Assembly: GCF_900447215.1 (NCBI RefSeq)
Contig: NZ_UFYA01000001.1
Coordinates: 2,108,001-2,172,000, forward strand
Length of the DNA: 64,000 nucleotides
Direction of reading: 5' to 3'
Source: Dermatophilus congolensis
Lineage (GTDB): Bacteria > Actinomycetota > Actinomycetes > Actinomycetales > Dermatophilaceae
Part shown: positions 9,252-18,456 of the stretch, in pieces
How the letters are laid out: every line of letters starts with the position of its first letter
Position numbering within the stretch: the first letter of the stretch is position 1
Notes under the pieces: model-generated
Told to the model about the DNA's origin: nothing
Database searches by the model: none
The model's input: the letters and a program-made list of their open reading frames with translations, nothing else
Program-made: the position numbers and the translations under genes

Positions 9252-11732
9252 ATGACCACAACATCCACCAACACCTGGCCCACCCGCACCCAAGCACAAG
9301 CCCCCGAACTCACCGAACATACTCTCCACCTCATCGACAAATGGTGGCGAGCAGCCAACTACCTCTCCGTAGGACAGATCTACCTACTCAACAACCCCCT
9401 CCTACGCCGCCCACTACACCGCGATGACGTCAAACGCCGACTCCTAGGCCACTGGGGAACCACCCCCGGACTGAACTTCCTCTACGCGCACATGAACCGC
9501 GCCATCAAAGAACGTTCCCTCTCAGCCATATACGTCACCGGCCCAGGCCACGGCGGCCCCGGCCTCGTCGCCAACACCTACCTCGAAGGCACCTACACCG
9601 AGACCTACCCCAACATCACCCAAGACGAAGCAGGCATGCAGCGCCTCTTCAAACAATTCTCTTTCCCCGGCGGCATCCCCTCCCACGTCGCACCCGAAAC
9701 CCCAGGCTCCATCCACGAAGGCGGCGAACTTGGCTACGCCCTCTCCCACGCCTACGGCGCCGCCTTCGACAACAAAGACCTCCTCGTATTCACCGTCGTC
9801 GGTGACGGCGAAGCCGAAACAGGACCACTGGCCACCTCATGGCACTCCAACAAATTCATCAACCCCAACACAGACGGCGTCGTCCTACCCGTCCTACACC
9901 TCAACGGCTACAAAATCGCCAACCCCACCGTTCTAGCCCGCATCCCTGAAGACGAACTCCGCGACCTCATGCGCGGCTACGGCCACAAACCCCACTTCTT
10001 CACCGGCGGATTCGATGATGAAGACCCCATCACCACCCACCGCCGATTCGCCGAACTGCTCGACACCTGCCTCGACGAAATCGCCGACATCAAAGCCAAA
10101 GCAGCCGAAGGCAACACCGAACGACCCCTATGGCCCATGATCGTCTTCCGCACCCCCAAAGGCTGGACCGGCCCAGCCGAAATCGATGGAAAACGCTCCA
10201 CCGACTCCTGGCGCGCCCACCAAGTACCCCTGGCTTCGGCCCGCGACACCGAAGAGCACCTCCACGACCTCGAAAAATGGCTCACCTCCTACAACACTGA
10301 CGAGCTCTTCGACAGCAACGGAAAACTCATCGACGACATCGCAGACCAGGCCCCCCAAGGCGACCTGCGCATGTCCGCCAACCCCATCACCAACGGCGGA
10401 CTCGTCCTACGCGACCTCAAACTGCCCGACTGGCGCGACTATGCAATCGACGTCAAAACCCCTGGAACCCCCATGACCGAAGCCACCCGTCGCCTCGGCA
10501 CATACTTCCGCGACGTCATCAAAATGAACCCGGACAACTTCCGCATCTTCGGACCAGACGAAACCGCATCCAACCGACTCCAAGACGTCTACGAAGTCAC
10601 CGACAAACAGTGGAACGCTGAGTACTACAACACCGACTCCGATGACCACCTCTCCCGCGCTGGCCGCGTCATGGAAATGCTCTCCGAACACCAATGCCAA
10701 GGCTGGCTCGAGGGCTATCTCCTCACCGGCCGCCACGGCATGATGAGCTCCTACGAAGCCTTCATCCACATCATCGACTCCATGTTCAACCAACACGCCA
10801 AATGGCTGAAAGTCACCAACGAAATCCCGTGGCGTGCCCCCATCGCCTCACTCAACTACCTACTATCCAGCCACGTGTGGCGCCAAGACCACAACGGATT
10901 CAGCCACCAAGACCCCGGATTCATCGACCACGTCGTCAACAAAAAATCCGACATCATCCGCGTCTACCTCCCACCGGACACCAACACCCTCCTATCCACC
11001 TGGGCCCACTGCCTGCGCTCACACCAGTACGTAAACGTCGTCGTCGCAGGCAAACAGCCCGCCCCGAACTTCCTCTCTGCCGACGAAGCAATGAAACACT
11101 GCACCCGCGGCATCGGCATCTGGAAATGGGCAGGCACCGAAGTAGACGGCGAAGAACCCGACGTCGTCCTCGCCTGCGCTGGCGACGTCCCCACCCTAGA
11201 AACACTCGCCGCTGCATCGATCCTGCGCGAAGCCATCCCCGACCTGAAAGTACGCGTGGTCAACGTCGTGGACCTGATGCGTCTACAAGACGAAAAAGAA
11301 CACCCCCACGGCCTATCCAACCGAGAATTCGACAACTACTTCACATCCACCAAACCGGTTATCTTCAACTACCACGGCTACCCATGGCTCATCCACCGAC
11401 TCACCTACCGCCGCCACGGACACGCCAACATCCACGTCCGTGGCTTCAAAGAAGAAGGCACCACCACAACCCCATTCGACATGGCAATGCGTAACGACAT
11501 CGACCGTTACCACCTTGTCATGGACGTCATCGACCAGGTGCCATCCCTAGGAGCCAAGTACGCGAATCTACGCCAGTACATGTTCGACGCTCGCACCCAC
11601 GCCCGCGCCTACGCCTACGCCAACGGCGAAGACATCCCCGCAGTCGCGCAATGGGTCTGGCCAGATGCACAAAACCAAGCCGACGGCCAAGCCGTAGAGG
11701 CAACCATCGCCACCGGCGGCGACAACGAATAA
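9252..11732 (+). CDS. xfp: Xylulose-5-phosphate/fructose-6-phosphate phosphoketolase
   Basis: An 826-residue thiamine-diphosphate enzyme that splits xylulose 5-phosphate or fructose 6-phosphate with phosphate, giving acetyl phosphate plus a sugar phosphate. Family motifs are clear: [16 protein letters not shown] near the N-terminus, [18 protein letters not shown], the ThDP-binding [19 protein letters not shown], and C-terminal [23 protein letters not shown]. Length matches full-size phosphoketolases. ATG 9252 is preceded by CGAGGACACGA. The gene is monocistronic, closed by a strong terminator. No acetate kinase is in the window, so the fate of acetyl phosphate cannot be read here. Confidence 0.95.
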   Translation: MTTTSTNTWPTRTQAQAPELTEHTLHLIDKWWRAANYLSVGQIYLLNNPLLRRPLHRDDVKRRLLGHWGTTPGLNFLYAHMNRAIKERSLSAIYVTGPGHGGPGLVANTYLEGTYTETYPNITQDEAGMQRLFKQFSFPGGIPSHVAPETPGSIHEGGELGYALSHAYGAAFDNKDLLVFTVVGDGEAETGPLATSWHSNKFINPNTDGVVLPVLHLNGYKIANPTVLARIPEDELRDLMRGYGHKPHFFTGGFDDEDPITTHRRFAELLDTCLDEIADIKAKAAEGNTERPLWPMIVFRTPKGWTGPAEIDGKRSTDSWRAHQVPLASARDTEEHLHDLEKWLTSYNTDELFDSNGKLIDDIADQAPQGDLRMSANPITNGGLVLRDLKLPDWRDYAIDVKTPGTPMTEATRRLGTYFRDVIKMNPDNFRIFGPDETASNRLQDVYEVTDKQWNAEYYNTDSDDHLSRAGRVMEMLSEHQCQGWLEGYLLTGRHGMMSSYEAFIHIIDSMFNQHAKWLKVTNEIPWRAPIASLNYLLSSHVWRQDHNGFSHQDPGFIDHVVNKKSDIIRVYLPPDTNTLLSTWAHCLRSHQYVNVVVAGKQPAPNFLSADEAMKHCTRGIGIWKWAGTEVDGEEPDVVLACAGDVPTLETLAAASILREAIPDLKVRVVNVVDLMRLQDEKEHPHGLSNREFDNYFTSTKPVIFNYHGYPWLIHRLTYRRHGHANIHVRGFKEEGTTTTPFDMAMRNDIDRYHLVMDVIDQVPSLGAKYANLRQYMFDARTHARAYAYANGEDIPAVAQWVWPDAQNQADGQAVEATIATGGDNE

Positions 11733-11745
11733 CCACACTCAACAC

Positions 11746-11785
11746 TGTGTTGGGCCCGTGACCGTGTGGTCACGGGCCCAACACA
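11746..11785. terminator. Bidirectional terminator between xfp and oleD
   Basis: A perfect 18-bp GC-rich inverted repeat (11746-11763 with 11768-11785) with a GTGT tetraloop lies between the convergent xfp and oleD genes, 13 nt after the xfp stop and 11 nt beyond the oleD stop. Confidence 0.85.
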
Positions 11786-11796
11786 TGAAGTCAACA

Positions 11797-12798
11797 TCAG
11801 CGGCAGTAATACTCAGCTACCCGAGCAAACCCCTCATCCAAACTCACCTTCGGAGTCCATCTCAGAGCCTGCTGCGTGCGGCGCTGATCAAACCAGTGCG
11901 CAGTCGACAACTGCTCCACCAAAAACCGCGTCAACGGCGGGTCAACCTCATTCAGCACACCAAACCGTTCACGCAAACCCGTCACCACATCCACAGCACT
12001 ACCAACCCACAACGCAGGCCGTTTAGGCAACACCTTGGGCGCCGGATCCACACCACCGGCACGCGCCCACGACACAAAAATTTCCGAAACAGGACGTGGC
12101 TCACCATTAGTCACCACGAAAGACTCGCCCCGTACATCTATACAGCGATCCACTGCCGCAACAAATGCATCCACAGCATTATCGATATAGAGAGTGTCTA
12201 TGAGCGCAGCACCGTTACCAACCACCGGCAACCGCCCTGCCTGTGCACGCCGAATAATCCGCGCCACCAGCTGAGTATCACGCGGACCCCACACAATATG
12301 AGGACGCAACACCACAACCGCAGGTCCACTACCTGCCTGCTGAGAACGAAGATCCTCTTCTAGAGCCATACGCTCAGAGATCGCTTTGGAACGGGCGTAG
12401 TTACCCCGAGCGTGCTCAGGACTGGCCGGACCAGCGCCCTGACCAACAATCGATGTACCTGCATGTGCCACAGACGGGCTAGAAGTATGCACAAACCGGC
12501 AGATGCCGTGACGGCGAGCCGCATCCAGCATATTCAAAGTGCCACCGGCATTAATGCGCAGGTAATCCTCCCACCTGCCAGTGATGTTCACTTTGGCTGC
12601 CAGGTGCACCACAGTCTCTTGACCCGCCATAGCGCGGTCCACATCACCAGGAACAGTGATGTCTCCGAGAACTTCACGCACACCCGGGATATTGCTGGCA
12701 CGGCGCTGCAACACCGTCACCTCGTCACCGCGTTGCATAAGTGCCTCAGCAACACCGCCACCGAGCATGCCCGAAGCACCAGTGACGAGCACCTTCAT
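11797..12798 (-). CDS. oleD: OleD, NADPH-dependent 2-alkyl-3-ketoalkanoate reductase
   Basis: A 333-residue extended short-chain dehydrogenase/reductase. The Rossmann motif VTGASGMLGGGV starts at residue 5, and the catalytic Tyr-x-x-x-Lys is in GNYARSKAISE. In olefin biosynthesis OleD reduces the beta-keto acid made by OleA to a beta-hydroxy acid. The assignment rests on position: its ATG overlaps the oleBC stop by 4 nt (ATGA), and oleA lies directly upstream of oleBC. Taken alone it would only be called an NAD-dependent epimerase. It is last in the operon, ending at the shared terminator. Confidence 0.88.
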   Translation of the reverse strand: MKVLVTGASGMLGGGVAEALMQRGDEVTVLQRRASNIPGVREVLGDITVPGDVDRAMAGQETVVHLAAKVNITGRWEDYLRINAGGTLNMLDAARRHGICRFVHTSSPSVAHAGTSIVGQGAGPASPEHARGNYARSKAISERMALEEDLRSQQAGSGPAVVVLRPHIVWGPRDTQLVARIIRRAQAGRLPVVGNGAALIDTLYIDNAVDAFVAAVDRCIDVRGESFVVTNGEPRPVSEIFVSWARAGGVDPAPKVLPKRPALWVGSAVDVVTGLRERFGVLNEVDPPLTRFLVEQLSTAHWFDQRRTQQALRWTPKVSLDEGFARVAEYYCR

Positions 12799-15494
12799 CG
12801 CCGTCCTCCGTTCCCGGCAAGAACATCCTCAGCCCAGCAAGCCAAAGCGGTCCGATCAATTTTGGATTGGTGTCGAATATCAACAGGCATGCTGTCACGG
12901 ACAAGCACAGCAGCAACTGGCCGATCCGCAGCTGCCCGGACAGCAGTGTGCAGAGCTTGATCGGCTAACACCCCACCAGCAGCGTGGGCAAGACCTCTCT
13001 CATCGGGGGTGAGCACCACAACGAGTTGTTGTAGGCCACGTGGCCCGACTCCCACGACAGCGGCGTTCGCGACACCGTCGAGCGACTCAACTCGCTGTTC
13101 AAGCCCAACCGGAGTCAAAGGCCCCTCAGCTGTATGAATAACGTGAACACGTCGCCCTTCCACCCAGAGGCGACCATCTCTATCGAGGTGCCCCACGTCA
13201 CCTGTGCGATGCCAGCCACGAGGGTTCTTGGAAGCATCATCAACGCCCCACAGCTGGTCGTATCGGTCTTTCATGTGCGGTGCCCGCACACAAATTTCCC
13301 CCACTACGCCAGCCTCAGCGGTGAGATCACCATCGGGGCCATCAGGAACAGCAGGCAAAGGAGCGACCATAATCTGGACGCTTTCGATTGCGTGCCCCAC
13401 GCAGACACCATCTTGCATGCGCTCTGGCGCATATACCTGCTCAAGTTCGTCAAGGGTGATGTCCGAGACGGGCAGACATTCGGTCATGCCATACGGCGTG
13501 TGCATTTCTGCGTGAGGGAAAACAGTGTCGCTCAGGCGGCGCAGAAGCGTGAGCGGGACTGGGGCCCCTGCAGACATCACGATCTTCACTCCTGCCAGCG
13601 CACGACGCTGACTGGGTTGAAGCTGCTCGGCGGTCGCTAACACATTGCGAAGAGCCGCAGGTGAAGCGAAAACAGTGGTGCCTCGCGCGGCAGTGACCGC
13701 ATCAGCTAGTGCAGCCGCAGTGAGAGTGGCTGGAGCAGTGACTTTCATGTCAGGAACAACACCAGCAACGCCAAGGGCAGGTCCATACAGCGCGAAAGGC
13801 GCAAATGCGGCGACGAGACGGTCACCAGGTGTGAGTCGGTAGATATGCCCGAAACCGCCTACCTGAGCGCGGATTTGATCGAGCGTGTAAACGACACCTT
13901 TGCTGGGGCCTGTAGCACCGGAAGTGAAAAGCACGGCAGCGTCGTCTTCAGGCTTGCGACTATCTGGGAGAGCGTGCCCGCCAGCAGCGAGGGCACGCCC
14001 CCGAGCACGTAGGTCGTCAAAGGATGCGCGTACGCCAAGAACTTTTCGTGCCAAGCGCGGTAAGTCACCGACGAGGAAGCGAGTTCCAGGAACGCGCAGC
14101 GCTGGCAACGCTGGCATGGCTTTGCTCATGGCGATGACGTGGTGGACACCTGCGCCGCGCAGAGCACGTCCCATACCGGACAGGCCAAGACCAGCGTCAG
14201 CGACGACGATGACGCCTCCGGCGCGCCAGGCAGCATAGGCGGCGACAGTCAGATCGATGCCTGGTTCGACGAGCAAAGCGACGCGGTCACCGGGGCGTAA
14301 CCCTGCATCGCGCAGCCCTAAAGCAACATGCTCGATGTCAGTGTCGATCTGTCCGAAGGTGATTCGGCGTCCAGTAGCAACTTCAGCGACGCAGAGTGCC
14401 TCTGGGTCACGGTGAGCCAAGTCGGTCAATCCAGACCAGGGCTGGGCAGGGGTTCCAACAGCGAAAGGCGCCTGGGGTGGGCGTCCGTCGTGCGTTGCTG
14501 GGTCGCTGTTGATGGAGGCGCCATGCTGGTCGATGCGGGTTTCGATCCAGCGGGCGATGTCCTCAGTGGTGCGGGGAGCATCTTCAAGAACCAGATGCGA
14601 TGCGCCCTCGTAACGATGTACATCGGCGTGGGGTAGCCGCGCCTGCAAGTCACGTAGGTGTGCTTCGGAGAAGACAGGGTCTTTAGGGCCACGAAGCAGA
14701 AGCACAGGTACAGGGGCAGTTTCGGACCCCATTGCGCTCAAACCGTCGGCGAGGTGCCTCATCGTGGCGCGGGTTGGGTGTCCCGAAGTGGTGGGGATGT
14801 CGGCGACGAATTGCCCCACGAAGGATCGGTCAGTGCGGGTGCGGTAAGGCAAGGCGTAGGCGTTTTGCACATCGCGAGATGGCCGGGGGCTGCTGACTGC
14901 AGTAGTGCCGCGTACGAAGGCGGGGGTATCCACCGTGGCTGCTTTGAGGGTGCGCGGTGTGAGACTGAATTTCAGCGCGGTGGGCAGGCCTGCGTCGAAG
15001 TCATGGTGGACAGTGGTGTTGGCCAGTACGAGGCCAGCGAGCAGTTCACGGTGTTCAAGGGCCCATCCAGTAGCGACCATGCCACCCCAGTCGTGCCCTG
15101 CGGCCACGACGCGTCCGGTGAGGTTGAGAGCTTGGGTCAGTCCGGCGAGGTCTTTGATGCGTTGTGCCAGAGTTCGTGGCTGTGCCATGGATCCGCGCGG
15201 GTTCTCAGAGAATCCCATGCCGAGTTGGTCGACTGCGATGACGCGCCATCCCGGGGCAGGAGCAGCCAGGATGTGACGCCATAAGTAGGACCATGTGGGG
15301 TTTCCGTGAACGCATAGAAGAGTGCCGCGGGTTGGCTTGGTTTCTTTGTCACTCCCGCTGGGGGCGTGGGTGTCAAGGATGTGCCAGGTGCGGTCGATCC
15401 CATCGGCATCGACCGCTGTGACGGTGCGTGACCAAGCAGGGTCTATTCCGGGCAGGCCGGTGAGCTGGCTGCGGATTTCTACCGGTGTCACCAC
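12795..15494 (-). CDS. oleBC: OleBC fusion: beta-lactone decarboxylase plus beta-lactone synthetase
   Basis: An 899-residue two-domain protein. Residues 1 to about 320 form an alpha/beta-hydrolase of the haloalkane-dehalogenase-like type (OleB) with HGNPTWSYLWRH and nucleophile Asp135 in AAGHDWGGMVATG; OleB releases CO2 from the beta-lactone to give a cis-alkene. From about residue 345 an adenylate-forming domain (OleC) carries the ATP motif LFTSGATGPSKGVVYT and YGMTECLPVSD; OleC closes the beta-hydroxy acid to a beta-lactone. Separate OleB and OleC proteins are the norm in Gram-negatives; the fusion is known from actinobacteria such as Micrococcus. It overlaps oleA and oleD by a few bases, so translation is coupled. 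Confidence 0.93.
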   Translation of the reverse strand: MVTPVEIRSQLTGLPGIDPAWSRTVTAVDADGIDRTWHILDTHAPSGSDKETKPTRGTLLCVHGNPTWSYLWRHILAAPAPGWRVIAVDQLGMGFSENPRGSMAQPRTLAQRIKDLAGLTQALNLTGRVVAAGHDWGGMVATGWALEHRELLAGLVLANTTVHHDFDAGLPTALKFSLTPRTLKAATVDTPAFVRGTTAVSSPRPSRDVQNAYALPYRTRTDRSFVGQFVADIPTTSGHPTRATMRHLADGLSAMGSETAPVPVLLLRGPKDPVFSEAHLRDLQARLPHADVHRYEGASHLVLEDAPRTTEDIARWIETRIDQHGASINSDPATHDGRPPQAPFAVGTPAQPWSGLTDLAHRDPEALCVAEVATGRRITFGQIDTDIEHVALGLRDAGLRPGDRVALLVEPGIDLTVAAYAAWRAGGVIVVADAGLGLSGMGRALRGAGVHHVIAMSKAMPALPALRVPGTRFLVGDLPRLARKVLGVRASFDDLRARGRALAAGGHALPDSRKPEDDAAVLFTSGATGPSKGVVYTLDQIRAQVGGFGHIYRLTPGDRLVAAFAPFALYGPALGVAGVVPDMKVTAPATLTAAALADAVTAARGTTVFASPAALRNVLATAEQLQPSQRRALAGVKIVMSAGAPVPLTLLRRLSDTVFPHAEMHTPYGMTECLPVSDITLDELEQVYAPERMQDGVCVGHAIESVQIMVAPLPAVPDGPDGDLTAEAGVVGEICVRAPHMKDRYDQLWGVDDASKNPRGWHRTGDVGHLDRDGRLWVEGRRVHVIHTAEGPLTPVGLEQRVESLDGVANAAVVGVGPRGLQQLVVVLTPDERGLAHAAGGVLADQALHTAVRAAADRPVAAVLVRDSMPVDIRHQSKIDRTALACWAEDVLAGNGGRR

Positions 15495-16513
15495 TGGACC
15501 TCAACGAATGAGGCGTTGAGTCCGGATCCGATACCCATGAGGAGCAGACGGTCACCGGTAGCGAACTGGTCTTGGAAGGTGCCCAAGGTGTAGGGCATCG
15601 CGGCGGGGCCGATGTTGCCGTATTCGGAAATGGTGGTGGGGAATTTCTCCAGTGGTTTGTCTAGCCGTTGGGCGAGGGTGGCGATGTGAGCGGTGGAGGT
15701 CTGGTGAGCGACGTACCAGTCCATGTCTTTCCAGTCCCAACCGTCTTCTGCCGATTCGGTGTAGGCGTCCAGAGCCAGGTCGATGCCTTCGCGGAAGAGT
15801 TTGCTGGCTTCGGTGCGCATACCGTCCATGCTTCCGACACATAGTCGGTGGTGTTCGGTTCCGGCGCGGGTGATGCCGCCGAGGAGGCGGTGTCCTTCGG
15901 GGTGGGCATCGCTGGGACCGATGAGGATAGCGACGGCGCCGCTGCCAAGGGTCATGGTGGCGAAGGCTTGTTTGACGTCGGATTTGGTGGCTCCACCAGC
16001 GTTGAGACGTTTGATGGTGGCTTCTTGCATTTGGCGGGAGCTTTCAGAAGCCACGATGAGGCCATAGCGGATCTGGCCAGCGTCGATCATGGTGCCAGCG
16101 ATCTGCATTCCATTGACAACGCCGAGGCAGGCGTTGGTTACGTCGAAGTCCATGCAGTTACGGGGTAGGCCAAGTTCGGCGTGGACTTTGGCGGAGATAC
16201 CTGGTTCGAGGTGCGGCCTGGTCACGGAGGCGTTGATGACAAGGCCAACCTGTTCAGGGGCTATACCGGCGGTTTGGAGAGCGCGCCGGCCTGCTTCGAC
16301 AGCCCCGTCGGTGAAATCTTCGTCAGCGGGGAACCAACGGCGTTGCTTCACTCCGGCGAGGCGTTCCAGTTGTCCGGCGACGGTACGTGTTTCGGCGTAT
16401 GCCGGTGCCAGAGCCGCATCGAGTTCAGCCGAGGTGACGATCTCGGGGGCTTCCACGGTGGTGACCGCGAGGATGGAACAGTTCGACAGATGGTAGGAAG
16501 CGTTGCCGCTCAT
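15488..16513 (-). CDS. oleA: OleA, long-chain acyl-CoA condensing thiolase
   Basis: A 341-residue thiolase-fold enzyme (ketoacyl-ACP synthase III-like) that joins two fatty acyl-CoAs head to head in the first committed step of long-chain olefin formation. The acylated cysteine is Cys129 in DVTNACLGVVNGMQ, preceded by the VINASVTRPHLEPGISAKVH segment. The C-terminal half holds WYVAHQTSTAH (His) and EYGNIGPAAMPYTL (Asn). It starts with AGAAAGG upstream and overlaps oleBC by 7 nt. It begins only 47 nt after metI on the same strand with no hairpin between, so read-through from metNI is possible. Confidence 0.93.
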   Translation of the reverse strand: MSGNASYHLSNCSILAVTTVEAPEIVTSAELDAALAPAYAETRTVAGQLERLAGVKQRRWFPADEDFTDGAVEAGRRALQTAGIAPEQVGLVINASVTRPHLEPGISAKVHAELGLPRNCMDFDVTNACLGVVNGMQIAGTMIDAGQIRYGLIVASESSRQMQEATIKRLNAGGATKSDVKQAFATMTLGSGAVAILIGPSDAHPEGHRLLGGITRAGTEHHRLCVGSMDGMRTEASKLFREGIDLALDAYTESAEDGWDWKDMDWYVAHQTSTAHIATLAQRLDKPLEKFPTTISEYGNIGPAAMPYTLGTFQDQFATGDRLLLMGIGSGLNASFVEVQW

Positions 16514-16560
16514 GGAGGGCCTTTCTGGTATGTGGAGCGCCTCGTGCGTTGGCTGTCAGG

Positions 16561-17226
16561 TCAGCGTTTGTGATTCATACCGCGGACGATAGCGTCGCCT
16601 GCGGTCTGGACGGCCTGCACGATGATGATGAGGATGACGACGGCTACGAGTGTGACGGCGGCATCGAATCGCTGATAGCCGTAGCGGATGGCGAAGTCGC
16701 CGACACCACCACCGCCAATGACACCGGCCATGGTGGAGTAGCCGATAAGGGTGACAAGAGTCAGGGTGGCCCCGGAGACCAGTCCTGGCATGGATTCAGG
16801 GATGAGGACTTTGCGGACAATGGCTTTGGTGTCCGAGCCCATGACGATGGCGGCCTCGATTTTTCCGGGGTCGACTTCTCGTAGAGCTGATTCAACGACT
16901 CGGGCATAGAAGGGAACGGCACCGACAGTCAGGGGAACAATCGCGGCGGTAGGACCAATCGCCGAGCCGACGATGAGTCGTGTGACCGGAATGAGCGCGA
17001 TGAGCAGGATCAAGAACGGCAGCGAGCGCCCAAGGTTGATCAGTGCCCCGAACCCGCCGTAGACAATTTTGTTTGGGGTCAAGCCATCTGGGCTGGTCAG
17101 TCGCAGTAAGACGCCGCTGGCCATGCCAAAAATGATGGTGAGCACGAAAGCCCAGCTGCTCATCCATAGGGTCTGGCCGAGGGCCTCCATGAGCTCGGGC
17201 ATTGCGTCCTGGATCGTGGTGGTCAT
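16561..17226 (-). CDS. metI: D-/L-methionine ABC transporter permease
   Basis: A 221-residue inner-membrane subunit with five hydrophobic segments and the binding-protein-dependent permease EAA loop (VESALREVDPGKIEAAIVMGSD). It forms the membrane channel with MetN. Family features include LGRSLPFLILLIALIPVTRLIVG and MAGVIGGGGVGDFAIRYGYQRF. The GTG/ATG start overlaps the metN stop by 4 nt. The cognate binding protein MetQ is not adjacent; it lies 5.4 kb away beyond an inverted operon. Confidence 0.94.
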   Translation of the reverse strand: MTTTIQDAMPELMEALGQTLWMSSWAFVLTIIFGMASGVLLRLTSPDGLTPNKIVYGGFGALINLGRSLPFLILLIALIPVTRLIVGSAIGPTAAIVPLTVGAVPFYARVVESALREVDPGKIEAAIVMGSDTKAIVRKVLIPESMPGLVSGATLTLVTLIGYSTMAGVIGGGGVGDFAIRYGYQRFDAAVTLVAVVILIIIVQAVQTAGDAIVRGMNHKR

Positions 17227-18224
17227 CGCGGTGTCACGCTCACTCCCCGCGCTTCGAAGTAGGTGGCGACGGCGCTCTGCGCGGCGGCGACGTCGTCTGC
17301 ACTGGTGCCGGGAACGGTGACCATGAGTCGTCCCACGCGGCGCCCGGCGACACGTTCCACGGTGCCGGAGAGGATAGCCAGTTCAATTCCGGTTTCGCGG
17401 GCGAGATCGGCAATCATAGGCTCGACAGCGTTTTCGTTGGCGAATCCCAATACGAGAGCGCGGCCTTGGTCAGCGACATCAGGTTGCCCAGTGGGAAGCA
17501 GCATTTCAGCCAGTCGCGAGGCGGGGTTGGCGATGAGGTCAAGCAGCTGTCCTGTTTCGACGACTCGTCCGCCCTCCATGAAGGCAGCAGCGTCACAAAT
17601 ACGGCGGACCACTTCGGCTTCGTGAGTGATCATCACGACCGTGACACCAGTGCGAGCGTTGATGTCTTTGATCAGGTCAAGGATCTGCTCGGTGGTGTGC
17701 GGATCCAGCGCGCTGGTGGCTTCGTCGCACAGGAGAACTGAGGGGTTACCTGCCAGGGCCCGGGCGATACCGACACGCTGTTTCTGACCGCCAGAAAGCT
17801 GGGAAGGATAGTTACTTCCGCGGTCTGCTAGACCAACAAGTTCAAGAAGTTCAGCCACGCGGGTGCTGCGCTCAGCTGCAGGGACACCGGAGATCTCCAT
17901 AGGGTAGGAGATGTTCTCAGCAGCGGTGCGGGCATGTAGCAAGTTGAAGTGCTGGAACACTGTGCCGATGCTTTGACGCTTGGCGCGAAGTTCGGCGGGT
18001 TTGAGGCTAGTGAAATTGACACCATCGATACTGATACGGCCACTGGTGGGGTGTTCAAGGAAGTTCAAGCAGCGCAGCAGGGTGGTTTTTCCTGCGCCGC
18101 TACGGCCGAGGATCCCGAAGATCTGTCCGGAATCGATGGTCAGGGTGACGTCGTCGACGGCGGTCACCTCTGCTGAGCCACCACGGCCTGGGTAGACCTT
18201 GGTGACGGAGTCGATCTCGATCAC
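17223..18224 (-). CDS. metN: Methionine ABC transporter ATP-binding protein
   Basis: A 333-residue ATPase energising methionine import. It has Walker A GRSGAGKTT near residue 40, signature LSGGQKQRVGIARAL, Walker B SVLLCDEATSALDP and H-loop MITHEAEV. After about residue 255 a C-terminal NIL (ACT-like) domain follows; in E. coli MetN it binds methionine and inhibits transport. The start is GTG 18224 with weak SD. Upstream is a divergent control region shared with the nickel/peptide-type operon. I looked for a SAM riboswitch there and did not recognise one. Confidence 0.94.
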   Translation of the reverse strand: MIEIDSVTKVYPGRGGSAEVTAVDDVTLTIDSGQIFGILGRSGAGKTTLLRCLNFLEHPTSGRISIDGVNFTSLKPAELRAKRQSIGTVFQHFNLLHARTAAENISYPMEISGVPAAERSTRVAELLELVGLADRGSNYPSQLSGGQKQRVGIARALAGNPSVLLCDEATSALDPHTTEQILDLIKDINARTGVTVVMITHEAEVVRRICDAAAFMEGGRVVETGQLLDLIANPASRLAEMLLPTGQPDVADQGRALVLGFANENAVEPMIADLARETGIELAILSGTVERVAGRRVGRLMVTVPGTSADDVAAAQSAVATYFEARGVSVTPR

Positions 18225-18456
18225 TGCGTTCTCATTTCGCGGGCGAGGCGGCCTAGCCGAGCTCGCTCAAGTCGTTAGTGGGGCTGATTATCTTCCCTCA
18301 AGCTTCCCAGACAAGGGCGCAGGCAGGCCAGTCGAGTTCTCACCAGTGGTGTCCTTTACAGCTGCTGCATCTGTGAGATCTCTCAGGTTCGCCAACCGTT
18401 GTCGATGGATCTACTTTGTTACTTGATTCTTGCCTCCCACTCCCAAAGGCCATTGA
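18225..18456. promoter_or_regulatory. Divergent control region of metNI and the nickel/peptide-type ABC operon
   Basis: A 232-bp gap between divergent genes contains an 8-bp palindrome GAGATCTC (18375-18382) and no reading frame I trust. It must hold promoters for both directions unless metNI reads through from metQ, which the inverted operon makes unlikely. Confidence 0.4.

Noticed and set aside
18225-18456. SAM, cobalamin, TPP or T-box riboswitch ahead of metN
   Set aside because: I compared the minus strand with the consensus blocks I know for these classes and found only isolated short matches such as GAACCTGA, without the flanking structure.
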